A stretch of 64,000 nucleotides of DNA from Mammaliicoccus sciuri (GCF_025561425.1 NZ_CP094824.1:248001-312000), one strand, 5' to 3'; positions 1-9,698 are shown, counted from the stretch's first letter. Notes: generated by a model not told the origin, from the sequence alone. Made by a program: numbers and translations.

Positions 1-1
1 G

Positions 2-382
2 GTCCAAAAAATTATTTTCTCAGGAACAATGGTAGTCGGAAGTAAGACTACTTGGAATGATAAAGGTTTAGTTGTTGAAAAAGAAGGTCATGCTCAGAAA
101 TTTGTTGAACAAGTGCATAATATGGACTTCAATGCATCATATGCTAAGACGTTAAATCAAGAAGTCTATTATGTGACGGAACGCGCTGTATTCCAATTAA
201 CCGATGAAGGTGTCAAATTAATTGAAATTGCAGCTGGATTAGATTTAGAGAAAGATATTCTATCCAATATAGCATTTCAACCGATAATTGCTGAAGAACT
301 TAAAGTAACGGATCAGCAAATTTATCAAGAAAATTGGGGAGGATTGCAACAATGTATTAAAGACAATGGTTCAAACTATTAA
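2..382 (+). CDS. fadX: Acetate/acetoacetate CoA-transferase FadX, C-terminal part
   Basis: The reading frame is open from the first bases, so the gene begins upstream of the window; only about 126 C-terminal residues are visible. The fragment looks like the end of the second domain of family I CoA-transferases (propionate/acetate CoA-transferase type). FadX is expected to move CoA between short-chain acids and acyl-CoAs and so feed the beta-oxidation enzymes downstream. The stop codon lies 14 bases before fadE and the fadE ribosome binding site GGGGG directly follows it, so translation is probably coupled. The assignment leans heavily on the fadE-D-B-A neighbours because the catalytic glutamate lies outside the window. 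Confidence 0.8.
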   Translation, partial: VQKIIFSGTMVVGSKTTWNDKGLVVEKEGHAQKFVEQVHNMDFNASYAKTLNQEVYYVTERAVFQLTDEGVKLIEIAAGLDLEKDILSNIAFQPIIAEELKVTDQQIYQENWGGLQQCIKDNGSNY

Positions 383-396
383 GGGGGTAGTTTAAT

Positions 397-1896
397 ATGA
401 ATTACGATTGGATTAAAACGAGAGCGCAATATGACGAAGAAAAGGCAGCAGTTATCGATCCACTAAAAGGAACAGAATGGACTTATCAAGATTTAAATAT
501 TCGTGCTGAAAACTTAGCCAACCATCTTGAAGAACAAGGTATTAAAAAGGGAGATGTCGTTGGGATATTTGCACCAAATGATGTAGCGGTTCTTGACTTA
601 CTATTCGCTTTATTTAAGATAGGCGCAGTATACTTCCCAATGAACTGGAGACTCAAACCGAACGAAATTGAAAGTGTTATTGAAGATTCAGGTGTGAAGT
701 TTATATTCTATGCGAATCGTCATTTAAGTAGTTTACAAGGGATTGCAGATGACTATTTACACATGGATATCGATTCACCTGAATATGATGAACTTGTAAA
801 TCCTAAAAATCATAAACCATTCAAGACAGTAGATGTAGGTCGTGATGATTTAGCGGCATTAATGTACACAAGTGGTACAACAGGATTACCAAAGGGTGTC
901 ATGTTCACTTATGATTCATTTACATCAAATGCGATTAATACGATACTCACTTATAAAGTGAATTCAGGATTTTCATCTATTATTTCGTTACCGATGTTCC
1001 ATGTATTTGGATTTAATGATTTAGTCATTCCATTGTTGATGGCAGGTGGTTCACTCGTATTACATCGTTACTTCGAAGGTGAACAACTCAACGATTTAAT
1101 GGCTAAATATAAACCGAATTACTTATCGCTTATTCCAACAATGTATTATGCCATGTTAGTAGCACCTAACTTTGATGTGAAGAACTTTGATAATATTGAT
1201 TTTCTTATTCAAGGTGGTTCAGCACCGTTACCTGGTGTTCAGAAAAAATTTGCAAGCATGGGGTTAAATATTATTAATGGTTATGGCTTAACAGAAGCAC
1301 CATTAGCGATGATTAATACACCTACTAATTCACTTAAAAAGCCATTGAGTATAGGTAAGCCAGTCATGTATGTAGAATCAAGATTATTTGATGAAGATTT
1401 CAATGACGTACCTGTAGGTGAAATTGGTGAATTAGCGATTAAAGGTAAACAAGTTACACCTGGTTATTGGCAAAAACAAGAAGAAATGAATAAATCTTTC
1501 CATGATGGTTATTTCTTAACAGGTGATTTAGCACGTATAGATGAAGATGGCGATATATTTATCGTAGATAGAAAAAAAGAATTGATTATTACAGGTGGAG
1601 AGAACGTCTTACCATCTGAAGTAGAAATTGTTCTAGCTGGTCATCCACTCGTAGCACAATGTGTTGTCGTAGGTTATGAAAATGAAAAATTCGGAGAAAC
1701 TGTAGCGGCTGCTGTGTTACTGAATGAACAAGATCCAGATTTCGTAGAGAAATTAGATGCTTATATGCGTGAGAACTTAGCGAGTTATAAAGTACCTAAA
1801 AATTATCTATCCGTAATGAAAATGCCATTAACTTCAACTGCTAAACCAGACAAATTAGAAGTGAAAGCTATGATGAAGAGAAAGTTTCAACAATAA
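397..1896 (+). CDS. fadE: Long-chain acyl-CoA synthetase (AMP-forming)
   Basis: This 499-residue ANL-superfamily enzyme activates fatty acids to acyl-CoA with ATP. The P-loop-like adenylation motif TSGTTGLPKG sits at residues 158-167, an aromatic-GLTE motif near 305 (GYGLTEAP), the GYW and TGD motifs in the C-terminal half, and a conserved lysine near the end (STAKPDKLE). Length is normal for the family and the start has a GGGGGTAG Shine-Dalgarno. It is the second gene of the fad operon. In staphylococcal usage fadE is the ligase and fadD the dehydrogenase, the reverse of E. coli names. Substrate chain length cannot be read from sequence. Confidence 0.9.
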   Translation: MNYDWIKTRAQYDEEKAAVIDPLKGTEWTYQDLNIRAENLANHLEEQGIKKGDVVGIFAPNDVAVLDLLFALFKIGAVYFPMNWRLKPNEIESVIEDSGVKFIFYANRHLSSLQGIADDYLHMDIDSPEYDELVNPKNHKPFKTVDVGRDDLAALMYTSGTTGLPKGVMFTYDSFTSNAINTILTYKVNSGFSSIISLPMFHVFGFNDLVIPLLMAGGSLVLHRYFEGEQLNDLMAKYKPNYLSLIPTMYYAMLVAPNFDVKNFDNIDFLIQGGSAPLPGVQKKFASMGLNIINGYGLTEAPLAMINTPTNSLKKPLSIGKPVMYVESRLFDEDFNDVPVGEIGELAIKGKQVTPGYWQKQEEMNKSFHDGYFLTGDLARIDEDGDIFIVDRKKELIITGGENVLPSEVEIVLAGHPLVAQCVVVGYENEKFGETVAAAVLLNEQDPDFVEKLDAYMRENLASYKVPKNYLSVMKMPLTSTAKPDKLEVKAMMKRKFQQ

Positions 1897-1941
1897 ACAA
1901 AGATGACGCTAACATGAATACTAAATTTTTTTAGATGTAAA

Positions 1942-1955
1942 TGTAAGCGCTTTAA
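1942..1955 (+). promoter_or_regulatory. Catabolite-responsive element (cre) between fadE and fadD
   Basis: TGTAAGCGCTTTAA matches the CcpA consensus TGWAANCGNTNWCA at 13 of 14 positions. It lies in the 80-base gap between fadE and fadD, 21 bases before the fadD start. This suggests carbon catabolite repression by roadblock or of an internal promoter, in keeping with fatty acid oxidation being shut down by glucose. Binding is inferred. Confidence 0.7.
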
Positions 1956-1976
1956 TAACATTTGGAGGTCATATAT

Positions 1977-3182
1977 ATGTCAACAAAATTAGAAACATTA
2001 AAAGCATTATTTCCAGAGGATGTATTGAATATTTCAAAACAATTAACAGAAGGTGAAGTCAAGTTCTTAAAACAACTTGATGATTTATTAGAAGAAAAAT
2101 ATCGTCCAACAATCAACGAACATTGGGTGAATGCGACAGTGCCAGAAGACTTCTTCGATGATATGGGTAAGCTCAACTATTTCCAAAATCCATTATTATT
2201 TGAAGGGCGTGAAGGTGCAAAGACACCTAGTCAATTATTCCAATTTTTCATGTCTTATGTCGTAGCACGATTCGATGTATCTTTAGTGACATTATTAGGT
2301 GTCCATCAAGGTTTAGGACATAATTCATTCTTATTTGGTGGTAGTAAAGAACAAATTGCTTACTACATCCCTAAATTACAATCACATGAATTAAGAACAT
2401 GCTTTGCGTTAACAGAACCAGAACACGGATCAGATGTTGCAGGTGGACTTGAAACAACTGCAAAACGTGAAGGCGATAAATGGATTTTAAATGGTGAAAA
2501 GAAATGGATAGGCGGCGCGAATTTAGCAGATGTTATTCCGGTATATGCTGTTGATGTTGAAACAGGTAAACCTAAAGGCTTTATTATCAGACCAGAACAA
2601 GCTGGTGTGGATATTGAAGTGATTGAAAATAAAATCGCTTTAAGAATCATTCCAAATACAATTATTAAATTAGACAATGTAGAAGTTGAAGAAGATCAAA
2701 GACTTCAAAATATAAATGGCTTTAAAGATATTGCGAAAGTACTTTATTCTACACGTGCAGGAGTTGCATATATGGCAACGGGTGCTTTAGCAGGTGCTTT
2801 ACGCGCAACGCTTGATTATGTAACAGAACGTAAACAGTTCGGTAAAGAAATTAGTAAATATCAATTAATCCAAGAGAAATTAGCTATGATGCAAGGAAAT
2901 TTAGCACATTCAATGTCTATATGTGCCCAGCTTGCTAGAATGCAAGAAAATGGTGAATATGACGAAGTTGCCACTTCAACTGCTAAGATGATGAATTCAC
3001 TTAGATTAAGAGAATCTGTCGCAATGGGTCGAGGTATCACAGGTGGTAACGGTATTTTAGCTGAATATGATATTGCGAGATTCTTCTCAGATGCAGAAGG
3101 GGTATACACATATGAAGGTACACACGAAATCAATGCACTGTTAATTGGACGTGCATTAACTGGAGATTCAGCATTTATTTAA
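1977..3182 (+). CDS. fadD: Acyl-CoA dehydrogenase
   Basis: This 401-residue flavoprotein performs the first oxidation of beta-oxidation, introducing the 2,3 double bond into acyl-CoA. The FAD-binding stretch LTEPEHGSD lies at 145-153 and the probable catalytic base is Glu380 in YTYEGTHEIN, the glutaryl-CoA-dehydrogenase-like position. The ATG at 1977 was chosen because TTGGAGG sits eight bases upstream; an in-frame TTG at 1962 lies inside that ribosome binding site. It is the third gene of the fad operon and follows a cre site. Electron acceptor partners (ETF) are not in the window. Confidence 0.9.
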   Translation: MSTKLETLKALFPEDVLNISKQLTEGEVKFLKQLDDLLEEKYRPTINEHWVNATVPEDFFDDMGKLNYFQNPLLFEGREGAKTPSQLFQFFMSYVVARFDVSLVTLLGVHQGLGHNSFLFGGSKEQIAYYIPKLQSHELRTCFALTEPEHGSDVAGGLETTAKREGDKWILNGEKKWIGGANLADVIPVYAVDVETGKPKGFIIRPEQAGVDIEVIENKIALRIIPNTIIKLDNVEVEEDQRLQNINGFKDIAKVLYSTRAGVAYMATGALAGALRATLDYVTERKQFGKEISKYQLIQEKLAMMQGNLAHSMSICAQLARMQENGEYDEVATSTAKMMNSLRLRESVAMGRGITGGNGILAEYDIARFFSDAEGVYTYEGTHEINALLIGRALTGDSAFI

Positions 3183-3236
3183 GCTAACTGAGCAAGACGA
3201 AACACACTCAGAATATATGAATTTGGAGGACTTTTT

Positions 3237-5495
3237 ATGACGATAAGTAAAGCGACCGTTCTAGGTGCAGGTACAATGGGGAGCCAAATTGCTGCACTAT
3301 TAGTGAATGCAGGTTTAAAAGTAAAATTATTAGATATAGTAATCGATGAAAAAGACCCAAATAAAATTTCTAAAAAAGCATATGATGTGATTACAGATGC
3401 TAAAAGACCTTTATTATTCGATTTAGAATTTGCATCTAATTTATCTTACGGTAATTTCCAAGATGATTTAACAGGTGAAGATGATGCGGATATTTATATT
3501 GAAGCGGTTAAAGAAGAATTAGATATTAAACATCAAGTATGGAAACAAGTTACTCAAGTTGCGAAAGATAATGCGATATTCGCAACGAATACTTCAGGTA
3601 TTCCAATTGAAGCAATATCTAAAGCATTTAGTGATCAAGATAAAGAAAGATTTTTAGGATTACATTTCTTTAATCCACCTCGCATTATGAAACTTGTAGA
3701 GGTCATTCCGAATCGTAATACGTCAGATGCAATCGTTGAAAGAACACAAGTATTTGCTGAAGAAGTACTTGGTAAAGGCGTTGTCGTTGCGAATGACGTA
3801 CCTGGATTTGTAGCGAACAGAGTCGGTACACAAACGATGAATGACATTATGTATCGCGGAGAAGAACAAGGATTTTCAATTATTGAAGTAGATGCTTTAA
3901 CGGGTAGAGCAATTGGAAGACCGAGTACCGGAACATACGGTTTATCTGACTTAGTTGGTTTAGATATAGCCGTTACTGTTACGAGAGGGCTCCAACAAGT
4001 GCCTGAAGAGCAACCATATTTCAAAGATACTAAAGTTGCCGATACACTTGTGAAAAATGGCTCGTTAGGTAGAAAAACGAAACAAGGTTTCTATAAAAAA
4101 GATAAAAAGACAAGACTTGTTTACGATATAGAAAGTGATTCGTACGTACAACCTGAGCCACCTAAATTCGAAATTCTTACTAAATTTAGTAAAGACTTAA
4201 AATCCAATTTAGATGTCATTTTTAATGCTGAAGATGATGCAGGTAAATTCTTATGGGAAACATTAAGAAATAATTTCTATTATTCAGCGATTAATGTCCC
4301 TAAAGCTGCATCTGACTTTAAAGATGTAGACCGTGCGCTTGTATGGGGATTTAACTGGAAAAAAGGACCATTCCAACTTTGGGACTTAATGGGCTTTGAC
4401 CGTGTTAAAGATAGAATGAAACAAGAACTCGGTGAATTACCTGAATGGATTGAACAACAAAGCGGTGGCTTCTATAAAGAAAGCGAATCAATAGAGCGTG
4501 TCACACCGACATCAGCTTTCATTGACCGTGAAGTTTGGAATAGAGAAGATTCTAATTTATCAGTAGCAAACAAAGATCAATTATTACTTAAAATTCAAAG
4601 TAAAAATAATATTATATCTGATGGCTTTGCGAGCGACTTAATCGAATCGATTGATTTATTAGAACAAGAAGATTATACAAGCATGGTTATATATGCAGAT
4701 GGCAATAATTTCAGTGTCGGTGCAAACTTGTTCTTAATGAAACAAGCACATGAAAGTCAGAAAGTAGATGAATTAGTAGGTCCAGCAATTGATAAATTAC
4801 ATGAAAGTTTCGGTAGAATGAAATATTCACTTAAACCTATCGTAACTGCAGTTCATGGTAGAGCTTTAGGTGGCGGTTGTGAAGTTGTCTTACATTCACC
4901 ATTTATCGTTGCAGCGAGTGAAACATACATTGGACTAGTTGAAACTGGTGTAGGTCTATTACCTTCTGGTGGTGGATTAGCAGAGTTTGCAGATAGAGTG
5001 CTTAGAACAAATCATAAAAATGATGACAAACAAGCATCGATTACGAAAGTATTAATGAATGTAGGCTTAGCTAAAGTATCTACAAATGCATACGAAGCTA
5101 AGAAATATGGTTATTTAAGAGATATCGATACAATTATTTTCAACAAAGAAAGACGTGTTGAAGTTGCTTTAAATAAAGCGAGATATGAATCTGAAGAAAA
5201 CTATATTCCTAAACCTAAAGCTCAATATCCAGCGCTAGGCAGAGATTTTAAAGCTTTAGCACAAGCTGAACTAGATGCGCAAAGAATTGGTCACTTCATT
5301 AGTGATTATGATTACGAAATTACTTTAAAAGTTGCACATATACTTGCAGGTGGAGATTTACCTCGTAATACGTATATTAATCAACGATATATTCAAAAGC
5401 TTGAACGAGAAGGCTTTTTATCTCTACTCAAAAATGAAAAAACATATGATCGTATTACGCATATGTTAGAAAAAGGTAAACCATTACGTAACTAA
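3237..5495 (+). CDS. fadB: 3-hydroxyacyl-CoA dehydrogenase / enoyl-CoA hydratase fusion
   Basis: This 752-residue bifunctional enzyme carries out steps two and three of beta-oxidation. The N-terminal Rossmann NAD motif LGAGTMGSQ is at residues 9-17, followed by the HFFNPP segment and the two 3HCDH C-terminal domains; a crotonase domain with FSVGAN and an HGRALGGGCE oxyanion region occupies roughly residues 455-670. The domain order is the reverse of E. coli FadB and is the usual one in staphylococci and bacilli. The ATG has a clear TTGGAGGA ribosome binding site. It lies 54 bases after fadD and 31 bases before the fadA start. Confidence 0.92.
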   Translation: MTISKATVLGAGTMGSQIAALLVNAGLKVKLLDIVIDEKDPNKISKKAYDVITDAKRPLLFDLEFASNLSYGNFQDDLTGEDDADIYIEAVKEELDIKHQVWKQVTQVAKDNAIFATNTSGIPIEAISKAFSDQDKERFLGLHFFNPPRIMKLVEVIPNRNTSDAIVERTQVFAEEVLGKGVVVANDVPGFVANRVGTQTMNDIMYRGEEQGFSIIEVDALTGRAIGRPSTGTYGLSDLVGLDIAVTVTRGLQQVPEEQPYFKDTKVADTLVKNGSLGRKTKQGFYKKDKKTRLVYDIESDSYVQPEPPKFEILTKFSKDLKSNLDVIFNAEDDAGKFLWETLRNNFYYSAINVPKAASDFKDVDRALVWGFNWKKGPFQLWDLMGFDRVKDRMKQELGELPEWIEQQSGGFYKESESIERVTPTSAFIDREVWNREDSNLSVANKDQLLLKIQSKNNIISDGFASDLIESIDLLEQEDYTSMVIYADGNNFSVGANLFLMKQAHESQKVDELVGPAIDKLHESFGRMKYSLKPIVTAVHGRALGGGCEVVLHSPFIVAASETYIGLVETGVGLLPSGGGLAEFADRVLRTNHKNDDKQASITKVLMNVGLAKVSTNAYEAKKYGYLRDIDTIIFNKERRVEVALNKARYESEENYIPKPKAQYPALGRDFKALAQAELDAQRIGHFISDYDYEITLKVAHILAGGDLPRNTYINQRYIQKLEREGFLSLLKNEKTYDRITHMLEKGKPLRN

Positions 5496-5526
5496 TGAAG
5501 TGTTGAATAAGAGAGGATGGATATCA

Positions 5527-6714
5527 ATGCAAGAGGCATATATAGTAGCATACGGACGTTTTGCAGCAGGTAAAGCTAAACCAGGTGGTGCATTATTTCA
5601 TGAAAGACCTGATGAAGTTGCAGCTCAAGTATTAAAAGGTGTACTCAATCGTGTAGGTGGTACATTTGATGGTAGTATGGTTCAAGATGTTATCGTGGGG
5701 AACTCTTTTCCAGAAGGATTACAAGGTCAAAATATCGCACGTTCAATAGCATTACTTGCTGGATTACCAAATGAAGTTCCTGGACAAACGGTTAATCGTT
5801 ATTGTTCTTCAGGCTTGCAAACTATTGCGATAGCAGCAAATGAAATTATGTCTGAACAGGCAGATGTGCTTGTAGCAGGCGGCGTTGAATTAATGAGTGC
5901 CGTACCAATGGGCGGTAATGAGCCAACAAATAATCCAGAGTTACAAGAAGCGGATACAGGTGTTTCTTATCCTATGGGACTAACGGCAGAAATGGTTGCT
6001 GAAGAATATAAAGTTTCAAGAGAAGAACAAGATGCTTATGCAGTAGAAAGTCATAAAAGAGCATCAGAAGCACAAAAATCAGGTAAGTTTGAAGATGAAA
6101 TTATACCAATTGAAGTGCATAAAGTTAAATACGATGAGAACGGTCCAAATGTAACGAAAGAAATATTTAAACAAGATGAACTCATTCGTCCAGAAACAGA
6201 TTTAGAAACATTATCTAAATTAAGAACAGTATTTAAAGCTGACGGCACAGTTACAGCAGGTACATCGGCTCCACTTACAGACGGAGCAGGATTTGTTGTA
6301 TTGATGTCAGGCGATAAAGTAAAAGAATTAGGCGTGAAACCAATTGCTAAATTTGTAGGATTTAAAGCAGTAGGTGTAGACCCTAAATTAATGGGCATAG
6401 GACCAGCTTATGCAATACCAGAAGTATTAGAATTAACGAATTTATCAGTAGATGATATCGATTTAGTAGAACTCAATGAAGCATTCGCATCACAAACAGT
6501 AGCATCTATAAACGAAGCAGGGTTAGATATTAATAAGACAAACGTTAACGGTGGTGCAATAGCACTCGGACACCCACTCGGTGCAACAGGTGCTATGTTA
6601 ACAGGCAAACTATTATCAGAAATGAGTAAACGCCCAGACTCCAAATACGGTATGGTAACAATGTGTATCGGCGTCGGAATGGGAGCAGCAGGCATATTTG
6701 AATATGTAAGATAA
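5527..6714 (+). CDS. fadA: Acetyl-CoA acyltransferase (3-ketoacyl-CoA thiolase)
   Basis: This 395-residue thiolase cleaves 3-ketoacyl-CoA to acetyl-CoA and a shortened acyl-CoA. The catalytic triad is visible: nucleophile Cys93 in RYCSSG, His349 in GHPLGATGA and Cys380 in MCIGVGMG, with the NEAFA motif between. The ATG at 5527 was preferred because GAGAGGATGG stands upstream; an earlier in-frame GTG at 5500 has no such site. It is the last gene of the fad operon and is followed by a strong terminator. Confidence 0.92.
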   Translation: MQEAYIVAYGRFAAGKAKPGGALFHERPDEVAAQVLKGVLNRVGGTFDGSMVQDVIVGNSFPEGLQGQNIARSIALLAGLPNEVPGQTVNRYCSSGLQTIAIAANEIMSEQADVLVAGGVELMSAVPMGGNEPTNNPELQEADTGVSYPMGLTAEMVAEEYKVSREEQDAYAVESHKRASEAQKSGKFEDEIIPIEVHKVKYDENGPNVTKEIFKQDELIRPETDLETLSKLRTVFKADGTVTAGTSAPLTDGAGFVVLMSGDKVKELGVKPIAKFVGFKAVGVDPKLMGIGPAYAIPEVLELTNLSVDDIDLVELNEAFASQTVASINEAGLDINKTNVNGGAIALGHPLGATGAMLTGKLLSEMSKRPDSKYGMVTMCIGVGMGAAGIFEYVR

Positions 6715-6721
6715 TATATGT

Positions 6722-6756
6722 AAAGCATTCGATCATACGGTCGAATGCTTTTTTTG
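6722..6756 (+). terminator. Rho-independent terminator of the fad operon
   Basis: An 11-bp perfect stem (AAAGCATTCGA paired with TCGAATGCTTT), an 8-base loop and a run of T follow the fadA stop by a few bases. Confidence 0.9.
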
Positions 6757-6758
6757 TT

Positions 6759-6796
6759 GGGGTTTGGGGGGTTAGAGATTTTGGGGAGAGGTGGGG
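6759..6796 (+). other. G-run tract, possible G-quadruplex
   Basis: Four runs of guanine (4, 6, 4 and 4 long, at 6759, 6766, 6783 and 6793) are separated by 3, 11 and 6 bases on the plus strand. Such clustering is unusual in this AT-rich sequence. It lies between the fad terminator and a hairpin repeat. Folding is inferred, not shown. Confidence 0.5.
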
Positions 6797-6798
6797 TA

Positions 6799-6842
6799 TT
6801 CTTGGCTTAAGTATCGAGTAAAGCCAAGAGATCGTGTAAGTC
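6799..6842 (+). repeat. Single unit of the 41-bp hairpin repeat family
   Basis: CTTGGCTT (6801-6808) and its reverse complement AAGCCAAG (6821-6828) flank a 12-base loop, followed by the family tail AGATCG. Related units occur at 20633-20692, 22101-22215, 53690-53815 and 61431-61480. The IS element begins immediately after this unit. Confidence 0.75.
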
Positions 6843-6871
6843 TGTACTGAACCCAAAAATCTAAACCTTAA

Positions 6872-7795
6872 TTAGTATATTATTTCAAAGGTTTGTCTCC
6901 TGTAATTTTTGGGAGATAAGCCTTTTAATTTTGATTTGATTCTTTCGTTATTATAAAAATCGATATATCGATGAATAGCTTGTTCAAGGTCCTGAAAATC
7001 TTTAAATTCTTGGCCATAATACATTTCTTGTTTAAGTAACCGAAAAAAGTTTTCCATAACTGAATTATCTAGACAATTACCTTTTCTAGACATACTCTGA
7101 AATATTTTATGGTCTTTTAATAATCTAGTGTATTGTGAATGTTGATAATGCCAGCCTTGATCTGAATGAATCGTTAAACGATGATCTAGGTTTGGACGAC
7201 GCTTTATCATTTCTTTTAATGGATTGATGACTATATCTAATGTAGGACGACTTGAGATTTTAAAGCTGATAATCTCTGAACTATATAAGTCCATAAAAGG
7301 TGATAAATATAATTTCTGACCATTCATTAATTTGAACTCTGTAATATCTGTTACGACTTTTTGAAATGGGAGACTTGTTTTAAATCTACGATTTAATATA
7401 TTTTGAGCTACTTTACCAACTTTACCTTTAAAGGAACGATACTTACGACCTCTATGTGTGAACTTTGTACAAGTTAGATTATGTTCTTTCATAATTCTTA
7501 GTACTTTTTTATGATTTACGATAAGACCTCTATTTCTTAGTGCTTGTGTAACACGACGATAACCATAGGTATGGTTTGATTCTTCACATATTTCTTTTAT
7601 TACTTGAATCAATGTTTCATCTTTATCAGCTTTACTAAATTTATTTATCCAATAATAGTATACAGATTTAGCTATTTGAGCGACTTTAAATAAGATACTT
7701 AATCGTATATTATATGTTTCATTTAGTTCCTTAATGACCTTTACTATTTCTGATTTTTGCTTCCGTAAATGTCGGTCAAGGCTTGTAACTTTTTT
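6872..7795 (-). CDS. IS150-group transposase OrfB (DDE integrase)
   Basis: The frame carries an HTH_21 region (YGYRRV) and the rve/DDE catalytic core with TDITEF, HSDQGWHYQ and a MENFF glutamate, so the D, D and E residues are present. It has no good start codon of its own: the frame stays open back into the end of orfA, where an AAAAAAG heptamer (complement of 7789-7795) is a classic -1 slippery site giving an OrfAB fusion. Next to the catalytic glutamate it reads ENFFR where copy 2 and the unrelated IS at 17.7 kb read ENFFG, which may weaken it. Confidence 0.85.
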   Translation of the reverse strand, partial: KKVTSLDRHLRKQKSEIVKVIKELNETYNIRLSILFKVAQIAKSVYYYWINKFSKADKDETLIQVIKEICEESNHTYGYRRVTQALRNRGLIVNHKKVLRIMKEHNLTCTKFTHRGRKYRSFKGKVGKVAQNILNRRFKTSLPFQKVVTDITEFKLMNGQKLYLSPFMDLYSSEIISFKISSRPTLDIVINPLKEMIKRRPNLDHRLTIHSDQGWHYQHSQYTRLLKDHKIFQSMSRKGNCLDNSVMENFFRLLKQEMYYGQEFKDFQDLEQAIHRYIDFYNNERIKSKLKGLSPKNYRRQTFEIIY

Positions 7796-8280
7796 TGATA
7801 AGCTATACCTGCCTTTAACGTCTCATTTTCATTTCTAAGTCTTTCAAGTTCTTCACGTTCATTTTCATTTAAAGGTAAATTTTTATTATCTGATTTAGAT
7901 CGTTTTTTAGTCATAGTGTGAGATCGTCCCTTTTGTTTATTATCTATATCAAGACGACACTTTTCATCAAATTGATGTTGCCAATTGGCAATGATAATAG
8001 GATTAATAATTCTAAAGTGATTCGCAGTATCTTGATAAGACAACATATTTTCTTGTCTAAATTTTAAAACAGATAATTTAAATTCGCTAGTATAAACAGT
8101 ATTTCTACTTTTTATTTCTAAACCTTCTTCTCCAAACTCTTTATATTGATTGACCCAAATCCGAAGGACAGACCAACTTGAAATACCATATTTTAAAGCA
8201 ATTGTTCTATAACTTTGATGTCCTTCTAAATATTCTTTTACAAGTTTTAGTTTGAATTTAAATTCATATTTTTTCCTCAT
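7744..8280 (-). CDS. IS150-group transposase OrfA (DNA-binding)
   Basis: This 178-residue protein has two N-terminal helix-turn-helix motifs (around residues 1-110) and a charged leucine-zipper-like C-terminus, as in OrfA proteins that recognise IS ends. The ATG at 8280 follows a GGGGTG ribosome binding site. Identical at protein level to the orfA of copy 2 and one residue different from copy 3. It overlaps orfB in the -1 frame. Confidence 0.85.
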   Translation of the reverse strand: MRKKYEFKFKLKLVKEYLEGHQSYRTIALKYGISSWSVLRIWVNQYKEFGEEGLEIKSRNTVYTSEFKLSVLKFRQENMLSYQDTANHFRIINPIIIANWQHQFDEKCRLDIDNKQKGRSHTMTKKRSKSDNKNLPLNENEREELERLRNENETLKAGIAYQKKLQALTDIYGSKNQK

Positions 8281-8335
8281 TAGAATGCACCCCAATATTT
8301 TGATTTGTTTAGTTCAAATATTTGGGTTCACATCA

Positions 8336-9698
8336 TTTTGGCATTTAGATAAATTGTCATGGTTGCTCGTACTTTTTATTTTGAGTATTGGTCTTATTAT
8401 ACAAAGATTTTCGGTACGCTATTTAGATGGAGATGCACAGTATCGAAAATATTTTTCATTATTTACATTTCTGACGGTGTTTGCTTCAGTTGCTTGGTTA
8501 AGTAATGATTTAAGATTAATGGCGATATTATGGGGGTTAACGTTATTTTGTTTAACGCGTTTAATCGGTTTAAACAAACATTGGCACATTACGAAACGTT
8601 TAGCGAAAAGTACTAGAATGATCTTTATTGTTAGTTGGATCGCTTTAGTAATCGCGATTTTGCTGACATACAATGTAACGGGTGAATGGCAACAGTCTAC
8701 TATATTCAGTGAAAGCCATCTTGACCAATTTGATTCGTGGCAAGGTGTGGTTATTCAGTTGATGTTAGTGATATCGGTCATCATTCCAGCAGCTCAGTGG
8801 CCATTTCATAGATGGTTAATAGAATCTGTAGCGGCGCCAACACCAGTTTCAGCGATTATGCATGCCGGTATTGTCAATGTTGGTGGCGTCATTTTAACGA
8901 GATTTGCACCGATTTTTGCAAATGAATGGATAATTGGGTTACTTATCATTATCGCAACGATTTCAGTATTGATGGGAGCGGGCATTAGTTTAGTACATGT
9001 GGATTATAAAAGGCAGTTAGTAGGTTCAACGATTGGACAAATGGGCTTTATGCTTATCCAATGTGCTTTAGGTGTTTATTCAGCAGCTATCGTTCATCTG
9101 ATGTTACATGGATTATTTAAAGCGACATTATTTTTTACGTTCTGGTTCTGCTGTAAGAACTTTTGATATGCCTTCAAGAATGAATGATAGTGTGTCGTAT
9201 ATATGGGTTCTAGTTGGCCGATTATTATCCATTATGATTGGTATTATCTTTTGGCTTATGGATCCGACAAGTAGTTACCAAATCATTAGCGCGCTTATTT
9301 TAGCTTGGTCATTATCTGTTTCATGGACACAACTGGTCGCGTATGGTGAGGGCAAGTTAGGTAGAATCATTGGATTACTAGCACTGTTAATTGTTGGTTT
9401 ATCTTACTTTGGTGTACATCATTTATTCCATGATTTGTTACATCAATACGCAACAAATGTGAATCATACACCTATATTTGCAGTCATTATTATGATTGTA
9501 TTGCTGTTAATAGGAAGTGCACTGAACTTGTGGGTTGCAAGAAATCATTCATCTAAAATCGTCACGATTATATATTTATGGATTGTACATTTAGGTGAAT
9601 CGAAAGTGCAAAATATTGAAACACATCCACGCTATTTGAAAAATCATACGTTTAAAGGAGGTTATCAGCATGACGCAAACAATCGAATCAATAAATGA
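8336..9698 (+). pseudogene. mpsA: MpsA (NADH dehydrogenase subunit 5-like), truncated and frameshifted
   Basis: MpsA is a polytopic NuoL-like membrane protein that pairs with MpsB/DabA to take up bicarbonate or CO2 driven by cations. Two defects are visible. The IS at 6843-8335 has removed the promoter and, by comparison with the usual length of just under 500 residues, roughly 40-45 N-terminal codons; homology resumes at WHLDKLSW. In addition a run of six T at 9131-9136 shifts the frame: with five T the reading would continue LFLRSGSAVRTF into the second half. The 3' end overlaps the start of mpsB, which keeps the normal operon layout. The homopolymer shift could be a sequencing error, the truncation cannot. 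Confidence 0.88.

Larger units (their letters stand above)
6843..8335 (-). mobile_element. IS3-family (IS150-group) insertion sequence, copy 1
   Basis: The 1493-bp element begins TG and ends CA with imperfect terminal inverted repeats (TGTACTGAACCCAAAAAT against TGATGTGAACCCAAATAT). It encodes overlapping orfA and orfB on the minus strand. The same ends bound the copy at 59345-60759, which fixes the limits. Flanking bases (GTC on the left, TTT on the right) show no target duplication, and the right flank enters mpsA in mid-gene, so insertion was accompanied or followed by a deletion. Confidence 0.88.

Noticed and set aside
6872-7795. Frameshift pseudogene call for the IS orfB
   Set aside because: The shift sits on an AAAAAAG heptamer at the normal orfA/orfB overlap of IS3 elements, so it is programmed frameshifting.
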